Positions 17,193 through 25,799 of a stretch of 54,440 nucleotides of DNA are shown one piece after another. The stretch is from an uncultured Lachnospiraceae bacterium (GTDB taxonomy: Bacteria > Bacillota > Clostridia > Lachnospirales > Lachnospiraceae), in NCBI GenBank assembly GCA_910584725.1, contig CAJUBE010000031.1, forward strand, positions 1 through 54,440. The letters run 5' to 3'. Position 1 is the first letter of the stretch; each line of letters opens with the position of its first letter. A model generated the notes under the pieces. That model saw nothing but the letters and a program-made list of their open reading frames with translations. It did no database searches and had not been told where the DNA came from. Position numbers and translations under genes: made by a program.

Positions 17193-19331
17193 ATGGACGC
17201 AGAGCTGAAGAAAGGGTCTTTAGAAAGCAAGGTTGATGAGAGGGATATAGAAGAATCAAATGCAGTTATCAACCGTAAACTCAGACTTGGATTTGACGGA
17301 AAGATTGTGCGGAAGGATTTGACAAAGCATATAAAGGAAGGGGCAAATGTGCCTGTATATGTGTTGGAGTACCTTCTGGGGCAGTATTGTAACTCGGAGG
17401 ATGAGGAAATAATTGCATCTGGTGTAGAGAGTGTGAAGCGTATCCTTGCGGATAACTTTGTGCGTCCGGATGAGTCGGAAAAGGTGCTTTCCAGACTCCG
17501 GCAGAGAGGTGCTATGAGTATTATTGACCGTGTGACGGTAAGTCTTAATCTTCGCTATGACGAATATGAGGCGCAGTTTTCTAACCTTGGATTGGGCGGT
17601 GTACCTATTTCAGAGGGGTATCCGGAGAAGTTTGACCGGCTTTTATGCGGTGGGATTTGGTGTATTATTCAGCTTGAATACAATCAGGATGATGTGGGAA
17701 ATTCAATCGGATTTAGCACAGAGATTAAGTCCAAGAAGAGAAAGGATGTTCCGCTGATTGTTATAAAAAACTTGAAACCTATTCAAATGCCGTCTGTTGA
17801 TATTAATGAACTGAAAGAAGGACGGAAAGCGTTTAGCAAAGAGGAATGGATCAATGTAATGCTTCGCTCTATCGGTATGGAACCAGATAGACTGACTGAA
17901 AGGGAAAAATGGTTGTTACTAATTCGTTTGGTTCCGCTTGTAGAAAATAACTTTAATTTGTGTGAACTTGGACCGAGGAGTACAGGAAAATCACACATCT
18001 ATAAGGAAGTATCACCGAATAGTATTCTTGTGTCCGGAGGACAGACCACGGTGGCGAATCTTTTCTACAATGTTGGCAGGCATGCAATGGGACTTGTTGG
18101 TTTGTGGGACTGTGTAGCATTTGATGAGGCGGCTGGCATTCATTTCAAGGACAAAGATGGCATTCAGATTATGAAAGATTATATGGCATCTGGTTCTTTT
18201 GCCCGGGGAAAAGAGGAAAAGGCTGCATCTGCTTCTATGGTATTTGTTGGAAATATTAATCAGAGCGTGGATGTGCTGCTGAAAACAAGTAGTTTATTTG
18301 ACCCGTTTCCGCCTGAAATGGGAACGGATACCGCTTTTTTGGATCGTATGCATTGTTATCTGCCGGGATGGGAAATTCCAAAATTCAGACCAGAGCATTT
18401 TACAAACGAGTACGGCTTCATTACTGATTATCTTGCAGAGTTTATCCGAGAACTCCGCAAGGAACAACATGGCGATGCTATTGACAAGTATTTTCATTTG
18501 GGAAAGAATCTGAATCAGCGAGATACGATTGCGGTACGTAAGTTGGTCGGAGGCTTGGTAAAACTGATTTATCCGAGTGGAGATTACACAAAGGAAGAAT
18601 TGGAAGAAATATTGCAAATTTCACTTGAAATGCGGCGAAGGGTAAAAGAGCAGCTCAAAAAACTTGGCGGTATGGAATTTTATGATGTGAATTTTTCTTA
18701 CATTGACAATGATACCTTTGAGGAGCATTATGTATCAGTGCCAGAGCAGGGCGGAGGTAAGCTGATACCGGAAGGAATAACGAATCCGGGACAGGTTTAT
18801 ACAGTATCACATGGCAAGTCGGGAATGATAGGTGTGTTTCGGTTAGAGTCTCAGATGCTTCCCGGCAATGGGAAATTTGACCGTACAGGGCTTGGCTCAG
18901 ATAGGGATTGTAAAGAGGCAACCAATACGGCATATAGCTATCTGAAAGCAAATGGCGGACGAATCAGTGGAGCTATTAGCGTAAGTACCAAGGATTATGT
19001 AATCAATTATCAGGATTTACAGGGACTTGGCATGACAAGCACTCTTGCGCTTCCTACCTTAATTGCTATTTGCTCAATTGCTTTGAGAAAGCCAGTGCAG
19101 AGTTCTCTTGCCGTGCTTGGAGAAATCAGTATCAGCGGCACAATGATAAAGGTGGAAAACCTTGCGGATACATTACAGGTATGTCTTGACAGTGGCGCAA
19201 AAAAAGTATTGCTGCCACAGACATCGGCGGTGGATCTGGGAACTGTGCCGCCGGATTTGATGAGCAGTTTTAACTTGATATTTTACCAGAGTGCAGAGGA
19301 TGCTGTATTTAAGGCGTTGGGAGTGGAATAG
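17193..19331 (+). CDS. brxL: BREX Lon-like ATPase BrxL
   Basis: A 712-residue BrxL. Walker A is GPRSTGKS at 260-267, with a helicase/AAA+ core following (LWDCVAFDEAAG as Walker B). The C-terminal domain has the Lon-protease fold: ISVSTKDY, LGMTSTLALPTLIA, then SGAKKVLLPQ. A canonical Lon GPSAG is not present; TST occupies that region, so proteolytic activity is doubtful, which fits reports that BrxL behaves as an MCM-like ATPase on DNA. Type 1 BREX is defined by brxL at the end of the operon, as here. The start has GGAGAGG 6 nt upstream. Confidence 0.92.
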   Translation: MDAELKKGSLESKVDERDIEESNAVINRKLRLGFDGKIVRKDLTKHIKEGANVPVYVLEYLLGQYCNSEDEEIIASGVESVKRILADNFVRPDESEKVLSRLRQRGAMSIIDRVTVSLNLRYDEYEAQFSNLGLGGVPISEGYPEKFDRLLCGGIWCIIQLEYNQDDVGNSIGFSTEIKSKKRKDVPLIVIKNLKPIQMPSVDINELKEGRKAFSKEEWINVMLRSIGMEPDRLTEREKWLLLIRLVPLVENNFNLCELGPRSTGKSHIYKEVSPNSILVSGGQTTVANLFYNVGRHAMGLVGLWDCVAFDEAAGIHFKDKDGIQIMKDYMASGSFARGKEEKAASASMVFVGNINQSVDVLLKTSSLFDPFPPEMGTDTAFLDRMHCYLPGWEIPKFRPEHFTNEYGFITDYLAEFIRELRKEQHGDAIDKYFHLGKNLNQRDTIAVRKLVGGLVKLIYPSGDYTKEELEEILQISLEMRRRVKEQLKKLGGMEFYDVNFSYIDNDTFEEHYVSVPEQGGGKLIPEGITNPGQVYTVSHGKSGMIGVFRLESQMLPGNGKFDRTGLGSDRDCKEATNTAYSYLKANGGRISGAISVSTKDYVINYQDLQGLGMTSTLALPTLIAICSIALRKPVQSSLAVLGEISISGTMIKVENLADTLQVCLDSGAKKVLLPQTSAVDLGTVPPDLMSSFNLIFYQSAEDAVFKALGVE

Positions 19332-19370
19332 ATTTTTTAGAGCTTATTTCATTGGAGAAAGAAGTATAGT

Positions 19371-20324
19371 ATGATGTGTGAAAAATATATGAACGTAAAC
19401 AAAGAAATTGCCCTCCGGCTGTGGACACAACAGTTTGGTAAAAGGCAAAAAGCGCATGACTTTGCAGGACGTGAGATTGCAAAAGCAGCTTATAATGACA
19501 GGAATAGCAATTATGGTTGGAATGTTGACCATATTTTCCCATTATTAAGAGGTGGGAAAACGGCAGATTATAACTTGATTTGCTGTCATATTTTAAGCAA
19601 CGATGAGAAGGCGGACAAATTTCCTTGTTTTAAAGCTAATGAAAAAGAATTTGAGATTCGAAGGCGACAGAATCACTATGAAATTGTTGAAAAGATGACT
19701 TTTGATGAAGATGGGAACGAGGATGAAATCATAAATTTTTTAGATGCGGCGCAGGGGCTTAGATGTTGGAAACATTGTAAGCCTTATAGCGGGCAGATTT
19801 TTGTTGGATATGTAAAAATTAAAGTTGGAATCTCAAATATCTCACATCAACTGCTTGATAGATACGGGAAATTTTTATTTGAGCTGTTTGGCACGGAAAG
19901 CATTTTTGTAGAAGCTGCAAGTCGTTATAATGACAGAATGTATAGTCTACAGCCTATGCAAAGCTATGTGTTTACTGTGATAACCGGTATTGTCCCGACA
20001 AAGGAAGATACAGAAAACCTTCTCGACGATTGTGTAACATTAAATACTTATAGTGCTTATTTCATAAACAAAACCGGGATTGAAAATATTCAAATTGTTT
20101 GTGGAATGAAGACGTATGATAGCCGTTTTGATATGCTTTTGAACTGTAATAAGGATATTGTGGAAAAACAGGTACAGTTTACTGATTCATTGGCTATTGA
20201 TGAACTCGTGAAGATCAATACGAGTGCTGAAAAAGAACTCAAAAATAATTTTTCATCAAGTGAATTTTGTCCTTACAATTTTGTGTTCACAAAACTAAAA
20301 AAGGATATTGGGGAATATACCTAA
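19371..20324 (+). CDS. HNH-type nuclease domain protein downstream of brxL
   Basis: A 317-residue protein. Residues 49-80 hold a divergent HNH element: WNVDHIFPLLRGG (Asp-His at 53-54), an internal His in ICCHILSND, and N77-x2-K80. This is the beta-beta-alpha metal layout seen in HNH nucleases. The remaining 230 residues are alpha/beta without a motif I recognise. It starts 40 nt after brxL with a poor ribosome-binding site (GGAGAAAG) and is AT-rich like the BREX genes, so it probably belongs to the island as an accessory nuclease. Function in BREX is inferred from position only. Confidence 0.62.
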   Translation: MMCEKYMNVNKEIALRLWTQQFGKRQKAHDFAGREIAKAAYNDRNSNYGWNVDHIFPLLRGGKTADYNLICCHILSNDEKADKFPCFKANEKEFEIRRRQNHYEIVEKMTFDEDGNEDEIINFLDAAQGLRCWKHCKPYSGQIFVGYVKIKVGISNISHQLLDRYGKFLFELFGTESIFVEAASRYNDRMYSLQPMQSYVFTVITGIVPTKEDTENLLDDCVTLNTYSAYFINKTGIENIQIVCGMKTYDSRFDMLLNCNKDIVEKQVQFTDSLAIDELVKINTSAEKELKNNFSSSEFCPYNFVFTKLKKDIGEYT

Positions 20325-20689
20325 AACTTAAAGTGGATGCAGTTGAAAAAAATTGTAACAATTATGAGATGCAAAAGCTGTGTTACTGCTACGTTTGGAG
20401 GCTGTCAGTTTGCTAAATGATATTTCAGCGGCAGCTCAATATGCAGGGAAACATGCCGCCATGCATTTGGGATTATATTTGAGCATATTGGAAAATGGGA
20501 AATAGCCAAAATGCCGAAAGGAGGAAAACGATGAGACGAAAAAAACGTGCCCTATATAAAAATGGGGTCCAGGGCCCTTCTGCCCATGCGGAATAGCGGG
20601 CATATAGAATTCTGTATGGGCAAATAACGCTATATGTTCTGCTGTTTCTGCACTTTATTTATGAAATAGATAAATAAGGAGTGGCAGAT
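20325..20689 (+). other. 365-nt gap at the island edge with coding remnants
   Basis: No complete gene is visible. Around 20368-20505 one frame reads like protein (VLLLRLEAVSLLNDISA, then HAAMHLGLYLSILENGK) but starts after a stop and has no ATG, so it looks like a gene tail. A purine-rich AAAGGAGG follows at 20518-20525. TGCCCAT at 20581-20587 pairs with ATGGGCA at 20616-20622. The stretch probably marks the scarred right edge of the BREX island. Confidence 0.4.
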
Positions 20690-20947
20690 ATGAAATATAG
20701 AAACGCAGCGGAAATATTGCCGGAACAATTATTAAAAGAGCTTCAGGGGTATATTGACGAGGGTGTGCTCTACGTTCCGAAGGCTTCGACTAAGAAAGCG
20801 TGGGGAGCGGCGAACGGCGCCCGCACATTTTATCAGGAGCGAAACAGAGAAATACAAAAACTGTTTCAGGAAGGTTGTTCCATAGATGCATTGGCTGAAC
20901 GATACGGGCTGGCATATAGTACAATCAAAAAAATAGTGTATGGATAA
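20690..20947 (+). CDS. Small CD3324/Mor-like helix-turn-helix protein
   Basis: An 85-residue protein. ATG 20690 is preferred over the in-frame GTG 20681, because AAGGAG at 20676-20681 would overlap that GTG but gives 8-nt spacing to the ATG. The C-terminal half (RNREIQKLFQEGCSIDALAERYGLAYSTIKKIVY) is a helix-turn-helix of the Mor-activator type, and the N-terminal PEQLLKELQGYIDEGVLYVPK is the standard opening of the CD3324 family common in Clostridia. It probably binds DNA; no target is evident. It is monocistronic with its own terminator. Confidence 0.75.
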   Translation: MKYRNAAEILPEQLLKELQGYIDEGVLYVPKASTKKAWGAANGARTFYQERNREIQKLFQEGCSIDALAERYGLAYSTIKKIVYG

Positions 20948-20956
20948 TCTTAGGTT

Positions 20957-20988
20957 AAGGCGCTTGCATAGACGGCAGGCGCCTTTTT
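20957..20988 (+). terminator. Intrinsic terminator
   Basis: AGGCGC and GCGCCT pair around a 13-14 nt loop and are followed by TTTTTG, directly after the small HTH gene. Confidence 0.8.
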
Positions 20989-21087
20989 GAGTCTATATTA
21001 ATTATAACTGTTCTTGCTACTTGCATGGCAATACTGCCCTTTTTACAATAATCTTAAATAGGAAGGGTATGCGAAAGGAGACCGGAA

Positions 21088-21969
21088 ATGAAACATATCA
21101 CAACAAGACAATTTAGTGTACTGGCGGACTGCGGAAGGATCTATCAGTTTATGCTGGAGATTTATGAGCGAGACTGGAGAAACGGTGTGGCTGCTCCGTT
21201 TTTTGAATATGCTTTTTCTTCTTTTGCCTATTGGATGGATATCACGTATTCTTACAAAAACCGCATCTGGGAGGATAACGGGGAGATTGTCGCATTCTGC
21301 TTTAACGAATCGCCCGTGACGGATATTTATTTTAGTCTGAGACCCGGATATGAGGAATTGGCGCCGGAAATGATCGCATACGCGGATGCTCATATGCCGA
21401 TCAAAGGCGGAGAAATACAACTCATTCTTTTGGGAGGACAGGATGCCTTGATAAGCGCGGCAGAACAGGCGGGATATCATCAAAAAGAAGAGAATTGGGA
21501 TATGCAGTTTGATTTTAATGAGGTTTTGGATTATCCTTTGCCTAAAGGATTTCATTTTGTGAACCCGGACGAATACGACATGGACAAGGGAAGCAAGTGC
21601 TGCTGGAAGGGATTTGACCATGAACAAAATGAGGGACCGTGGGATCACCAATACGAGCAGAGCGGTTATTTGTTAGAAGTGGCGCCGCACGCAACACCGA
21701 AGCTGGCAGTTATCATCGCCGATGAAAAAGGAGAGTACGCGTGTTATGCGGGAATGTGGTGGACTCCCGAAAATAAACTGGCTTATATGGAACCGCTTTG
21801 CACGATTCCGGAATACCGCCGCAGGGGGCTTGCATCGGCGGCGCTGTCTGAATTGTATCGAAAGATGAAGCCTCTGGGAGCAACGCATATGACGGGAGGA
21901 TTTCATGATTTCTATAAAGCGATTGGTTATAAACCGACAGTGAAATGGATCTATTGGAAGAAACAGTAA
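21088..21969 (+). CDS. GNAT family N-acetyltransferase
   Basis: A 293-residue protein with two halves. The C-terminal half carries the GNAT acetyl-CoA loop: YMEPLCTIPEYRRRGLASAA (about residues 231-250), then ALSELYRKM and a final FYKAIGY. The N-terminal half (IYQFMLEIYERDW...) is a degenerate GNAT-like domain common in this Clostridia subfamily. Its acceptor is unknown; small molecules or proteins are possible. The ribosome-binding site AAAGGAGA lies 9 nt upstream of the start. It stands alone, 53 nt before the serine hydrolase on the same strand. Confidence 0.85.
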   Translation: MKHITTRQFSVLADCGRIYQFMLEIYERDWRNGVAAPFFEYAFSSFAYWMDITYSYKNRIWEDNGEIVAFCFNESPVTDIYFSLRPGYEELAPEMIAYADAHMPIKGGEIQLILLGGQDALISAAEQAGYHQKEENWDMQFDFNEVLDYPLPKGFHFVNPDEYDMDKGSKCCWKGFDHEQNEGPWDHQYEQSGYLLEVAPHATPKLAVIIADEKGEYACYAGMWWTPENKLAYMEPLCTIPEYRRRGLASAALSELYRKMKPLGATHMTGGFHDFYKAIGYKPTVKWIYWKKQ

Positions 21970-22022
21970 GTGTCATTAAAAAGAATTGAAAAACCGGAGA
22001 GATTGAAAGGGACATCAATGAA

Positions 22023-23015
22023 ATGATGGATGCAGATTTTCGAGGAAACAGATACGTTGTGCAGAACGGAAAAGTGCTATATGAAAGAGAAACCGGCTTT
22101 GCGGATCTGGCAAACGGAATTCCCAACACGATAGAGACAAAGTTTGCAAGTGCGTCAGCGGGAAAAGTATTTGTTGCGGTAGGGATATTGCAGTTGATTG
22201 AAGCAGGAAAAATAAAGATGGATGATACGCTGGGTATGCTGCTTGACATGCCGCTAAATGCCATTGATGAGGATGTTACAGTCCGGCAGCTTTTAAACCA
22301 TACGTCGGGTGTCCCGGATTACTTTGATGAAAGTGTAATGGAGGAATATGAGGAATTGTGGGTGGATTATCCGAATTATAAAATCAGGCACAACAGCGAT
22401 TTGCTCCCGCTTTTTATCAATAAGCCGATGATGTATACGAAAGGAGAAAAATTTCAGTATAATAATTCGGGATATGTGCTGCTTGCCATGATTATAGAAA
22501 AAGTGGCGGGGATGGATTTTGACCGATATCTGAAAGAACATGTTTTTGACAGATGCGGTATGAAATCGACGGGTTATTATGAGTTGGACAGGCTGCCGGC
22601 AAAGTGTGCCAATAGCTATATTTATTGTGATGATACAAAGGATTACCGCACAAATATTTTTTCTGTTGATGCAAAAGGAACCGGGGCAGGCGGGGCGTTT
22701 ATCACGGTCAGAGATATTGTTCGCTTTTGGACGGGACTTTCGGAAGGGAAACTTATCTCAAAGGCATTTGTTTCGGATATGCTCAGTAAGCAGAGCGGCG
22801 ACGGAATCGACGCGGAGGAAGGGTATTATGGCTATGGGGTGTGGATCATAGATAATCCTGCTGGCGAAGATTTTGCGTATTTTCAAGGCTGCGATCTGGG
22901 GGTAAGTTTCATATCTGAATATAATCCGAATAATGGAATGATTTCCGTTTTGGTGAGCAATTATGGAGATAATGTGTGGAGGGAAATGAGGAAAATCAGG
23001 GATGTTTTCTACTGA
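22023..23015 (+). CDS. Beta-lactamase-fold serine hydrolase
   Basis: A 330-residue class C beta-lactamase/esterase-type protein. The nucleophile motif S-x2-K is SAGK in FASASAGKVF (about residue 43), the YxN element is YNNSGY near 150, and GYGVW near the end fits the HxG-equivalent strand. There is no signal peptide or membrane segment, so it is probably a cytoplasmic peptidase or esterase rather than an antibiotic resistance enzyme. The reading frame is open upstream of the ATG for several residues that resemble family sequence (EIERDINEM), and no good ribosome-binding site precedes 22023. A few N-terminal residues may be missing or a rare start is used. Confidence 0.78.
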   Translation: MMDADFRGNRYVVQNGKVLYERETGFADLANGIPNTIETKFASASAGKVFVAVGILQLIEAGKIKMDDTLGMLLDMPLNAIDEDVTVRQLLNHTSGVPDYFDESVMEEYEELWVDYPNYKIRHNSDLLPLFINKPMMYTKGEKFQYNNSGYVLLAMIIEKVAGMDFDRYLKEHVFDRCGMKSTGYYELDRLPAKCANSYIYCDDTKDYRTNIFSVDAKGTGAGGAFITVRDIVRFWTGLSEGKLISKAFVSDMLSKQSGDGIDAEEGYYGYGVWIIDNPAGEDFAYFQGCDLGVSFISEYNPNNGMISVLVSNYGDNVWREMRKIRDVFY

Positions 23016-23104
23016 TTTCTTTGCAGGAAGTCCGCTTTTTGGGACATGAAAAGGTGCATAATGGAGGCAGATTCCATAAAATTTTAGGGAAAGGGAGCTT
23101 CCAT

Positions 23105-23758
23105 ATGCTGTTTTTAATTGACTACGAGAATGTTGGAAACATGGGAATGAAGGGCTGTCATTATTTAAACGAATCCGATTATGTGATTGTTTTTTACAGT
23201 GATGCCAAAATGCATATGGAGCGCCGATTTTTAGATGATATTACAAAATCGGGCTGCGTTTTCGAGGTATGTAAACTATATAAACGTGGGAAAAATGCAC
23301 TGGATTTTTATATTGCCTCCAGACTCGGTGAATTGTTTGGCGGAGATTATGAGGGTACGGCTGTGATCGTCAGCCACGACAATGGATTTCAGGCCGTGCG
23401 CGATTACTGGGATAAAAGGGCAACGCGCAGGCGGCGGGTTCTGCTGTCAAACTGTGTGGAGGACGGCATTGTGAGCGGCAATGAAAACAGTGAGCGGACA
23501 AGAGAATTGGGGCAGCTTCGTGAAAATCTGACCATCGGGGGATTTTTTGCTGACTATACAGAGGATATGCGTAGAAAAGAAGTGATAAGAAGCCTGTTTG
23601 ACGGGACGGAGTATGAGGGGATGACAGAAGAAATTCAAAAGCTGATGGAGGGAAAGAAGAAGCCGCCTAAGATCATATATCTGAACTGTCTGCGTTCTTT
23701 TGGAAAGGATAGCGGATTAGCGATTTATAATAGGATGAAAGCGTGTAATGAACTGTGA
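23105..23758 (+). CDS. PIN/NYN-domain ribonuclease-like protein
   Basis: A 217-residue protein starting MLFLIDYENVGN. The ATG at 23105 is chosen because GGGAG lies 8 nt upstream and the family begins at this strand; the frame is open further upstream but overlaps the preceding gene. PIN-type acidic residues sit at D6 (LIDYEN), D67 (KNALDFYIASRLGE) and D92 (IVSHDNGF), matching a metal-dependent RNase active site. The C-terminal third is charged and helical. Possible roles are RNA turnover or toxin-like cleavage. No antitoxin neighbour is visible, so a toxin role has no support. Confidence 0.75.
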   Translation: MLFLIDYENVGNMGMKGCHYLNESDYVIVFYSDAKMHMERRFLDDITKSGCVFEVCKLYKRGKNALDFYIASRLGELFGGDYEGTAVIVSHDNGFQAVRDYWDKRATRRRRVLLSNCVEDGIVSGNENSERTRELGQLRENLTIGGFFADYTEDMRRKEVIRSLFDGTEYEGMTEEIQKLMEGKKKPPKIIYLNCLRSFGKDSGLAIYNRMKACNEL

Positions 23759-23776
23759 AAAGCGAAAAAGAAAGAC

Positions 23777-23816
23777 TTTCCACTTTTTGCCGAATTTGCT
23801 ATAATCAAACTATAAT
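23777..23816 (+). promoter_or_regulatory. Overlapping promoter candidates before the EAL gene
   Basis: Two sigma-A-like readings overlap: TTTCCA (23777) with TATAAT at 23800-23805 (17-nt spacer), and TTGCCG (23787) with TATAAT at 23811-23816 (18-nt spacer). Either would start transcription some 40-50 nt before the EAL gene. Confidence 0.6.
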
Positions 23817-23855
23817 AGCTGCGAGACAGGACAATGTGGCGTTGAAGGGGAAAGT

Positions 23856-25781
23856 ATGGGAAAAAGTCTGAGTTTTGATATAGCGGCGCTCATAATTCTG
23901 ACGCTGCTGCTGATATCGTGTATAGCGAGAAAAATGACCAGCGGCACGCCGAATCGATTGTTTCTGGCGTTTATTTCCTTTAATCTGCTGGCGACAATTT
24001 TTGATATCTGGGCGGTGGCGCTCGACAATGCGGGCAGCACGAGTCTGCTGGCGCTCTATGCGGCGCATTCGGGATATTTGATCTTACATAATTTTACGGT
24101 GCCGGTGTATCTGTTGTTTGTCATCAGCCTCACGGATACCTGGCATAAGATCAGGAAGAGTTTTTGGATTCAGTTTGTGCTGTGGGTGCCGTTTTCGACG
24201 GTCTTTTTGGCATTGCTTGCCAATCCGTTTACGAAAAAGATGTTTATGGTGGACAGCGGTTATCAGCGAGGGCCATGGTTCATTTTGATTTACTTGGCAG
24301 TGGCGGTCTATGCAGTTTTTGTCATTGGTTATATGTTCTATTACCGGAGACTGGTGGAGAGTTCCAAAATTATTGCGGTCATGTCCTATATTCCCATTGG
24401 CATCGTCGCCATGCTGATCCAGATGGTGTCGCCCGCGACACTGGTGGAGATGTTCAGCGCGTCGGTCAGCCTGCTTCTTATGAGCGTCGGCGTACAGAGA
24501 CCGGAGGAGATCGTGGACTCGGACACGCAGTTCATGAAATATGGTGCCTACGCTTCGGATATGAAGAGAAATTTCAGAAATGAAAAGCATATAGATGTGG
24601 TCATGCTTAACCTTGGCAGCTTTTCTTCCATCAACGCTATGATGGGCTATGATTTTTCCATGCTTGTGCTGAATGATGTGGTAGAGAGGATCCGCAAGGT
24701 AAATAGGCTTCTGGATAACAAGGGGGAGCTGTACTACTTGGATCGGGGACGATTCCGCATGGTGTTTGAGGAGAAGCACCGGGAAAAGGCGGTCAGGGCG
24801 GCGGAAATGCTGGTGGAGAGCTTGAAGGAGAAGTCGGATTTCAACAATCTGGATGTGAGTCTGAATCCCTTTGTTATACTGGCGCGCTGTCCCGAGGACA
24901 TTCCGGACTTTAAGACGCTTATGACCTTTGGCACAGATTTCCATGAGAAGCTCAAATACGAGGGGCGGGTCATGCATGTGGACGAGGTATACCACAAGGG
25001 GCTGTTTGAGATACAAAAAAATATCGACGAGATTATAGAGGAAGCGCTGGATTTTCACAGATTTCAGGTATATTACCAGCCGATCTATTCGATTGAAAAA
25101 GGGAAATTTATTTCGGCGGAGGCGCTGCTTCGGCTGTTTGACCCGACTTACGGTTTTATTTCGCCGGAGATTCTTGTCACGGCGGCGGAGAGGAGCGGCG
25201 CGATTCACAGGATCGGAGACTATGTGCTGGAGGAGGTCTGTAAGTTTATTGCCAGCGAGGAATTCAGAAAGCTGGGATTGGAGTACATAGAAGTCAATTT
25301 GTCGGTGACACAGTGCATGCGGGTCAATCTTGCGGAGAAAGTGATGTCTATCATGGGGAAATACCGTGTTTCTTCTGAGTTAATCAATCTGGAGATCACG
25401 GAGACGGCGGCCAGCCACACACAGGAAGTGATGGCGGAAAATCTGAACAAGCTGACGCGGGCGGGTGTTTCCTTTTCACTGGATGATTATGGTACAGGCT
25501 ATTCAAACATTAAGCGCGTGATCCAGCTTCCGCTGAAAATCATCAAGCTGGACAAGACCTTTGTGGACGAGCAGGATAATCCCAAAATGCGGGTCGTGCT
25601 CAAAAATACGGTGGCGATGCTCAAGGATATGGATATGGAGATTGTGGTGGAGGGAATCGAGTCACAGGAGATGTTGGATTTCTTTACGGAGCTGCAGTGC
25701 GACTTTATTCAGGGTTACTTTTTCTCCAAGCCACTTCCGAAACCGGAGTTTATTAACTTCCTGAAGGCGCAGGCAGAATAA
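23856..25781 (+). CDS. Membrane EAL c-di-GMP phosphodiesterase with degenerate GGDEF
   Basis: A 641-residue protein. Residues 1-215 contain about seven hydrophobic segments of the 7TM sensor type. A degenerate GGDEF-like domain follows at about 230-390, where the signature is replaced by DRGRFRMVF. A full EAL domain covers 400-640: EALLR (E422), EVNLSV, EITETA, LDDYGTGYSN, KLDKTFVD and VVEGIES, which are the metal and catalytic residues of active c-di-GMP phosphodiesterases. I expect c-di-GMP hydrolysis with the GGDEF-like part acting as a regulator. It is 18 nt upstream of a hybrid kinase with a similar 7TM sensor, so both probably answer one signal. Confidence 0.88.
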   Translation: MGKSLSFDIAALIILTLLLISCIARKMTSGTPNRLFLAFISFNLLATIFDIWAVALDNAGSTSLLALYAAHSGYLILHNFTVPVYLLFVISLTDTWHKIRKSFWIQFVLWVPFSTVFLALLANPFTKKMFMVDSGYQRGPWFILIYLAVAVYAVFVIGYMFYYRRLVESSKIIAVMSYIPIGIVAMLIQMVSPATLVEMFSASVSLLLMSVGVQRPEEIVDSDTQFMKYGAYASDMKRNFRNEKHIDVVMLNLGSFSSINAMMGYDFSMLVLNDVVERIRKVNRLLDNKGELYYLDRGRFRMVFEEKHREKAVRAAEMLVESLKEKSDFNNLDVSLNPFVILARCPEDIPDFKTLMTFGTDFHEKLKYEGRVMHVDEVYHKGLFEIQKNIDEIIEEALDFHRFQVYYQPIYSIEKGKFISAEALLRLFDPTYGFISPEILVTAAERSGAIHRIGDYVLEEVCKFIASEEFRKLGLEYIEVNLSVTQCMRVNLAEKVMSIMGKYRVSSELINLEITETAASHTQEVMAENLNKLTRAGVSFSLDDYGTGYSNIKRVIQLPLKIIKLDKTFVDEQDNPKMRVVLKNTVAMLKDMDMEIVVEGIESQEMLDFFTELQCDFIQGYFFSKPLPKPEFINFLKAQAE

Positions 25782-25799
25782 AGGAGAGGTAAGGGAAAG

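Noticed and set aside
24084..25208. Minus-strand open frame of 374 codons
   Set aside because: It lies wholly opposite the EAL protein gene, and its product is rich in His, Arg and Gln without any motif, as expected for an antisense shadow.
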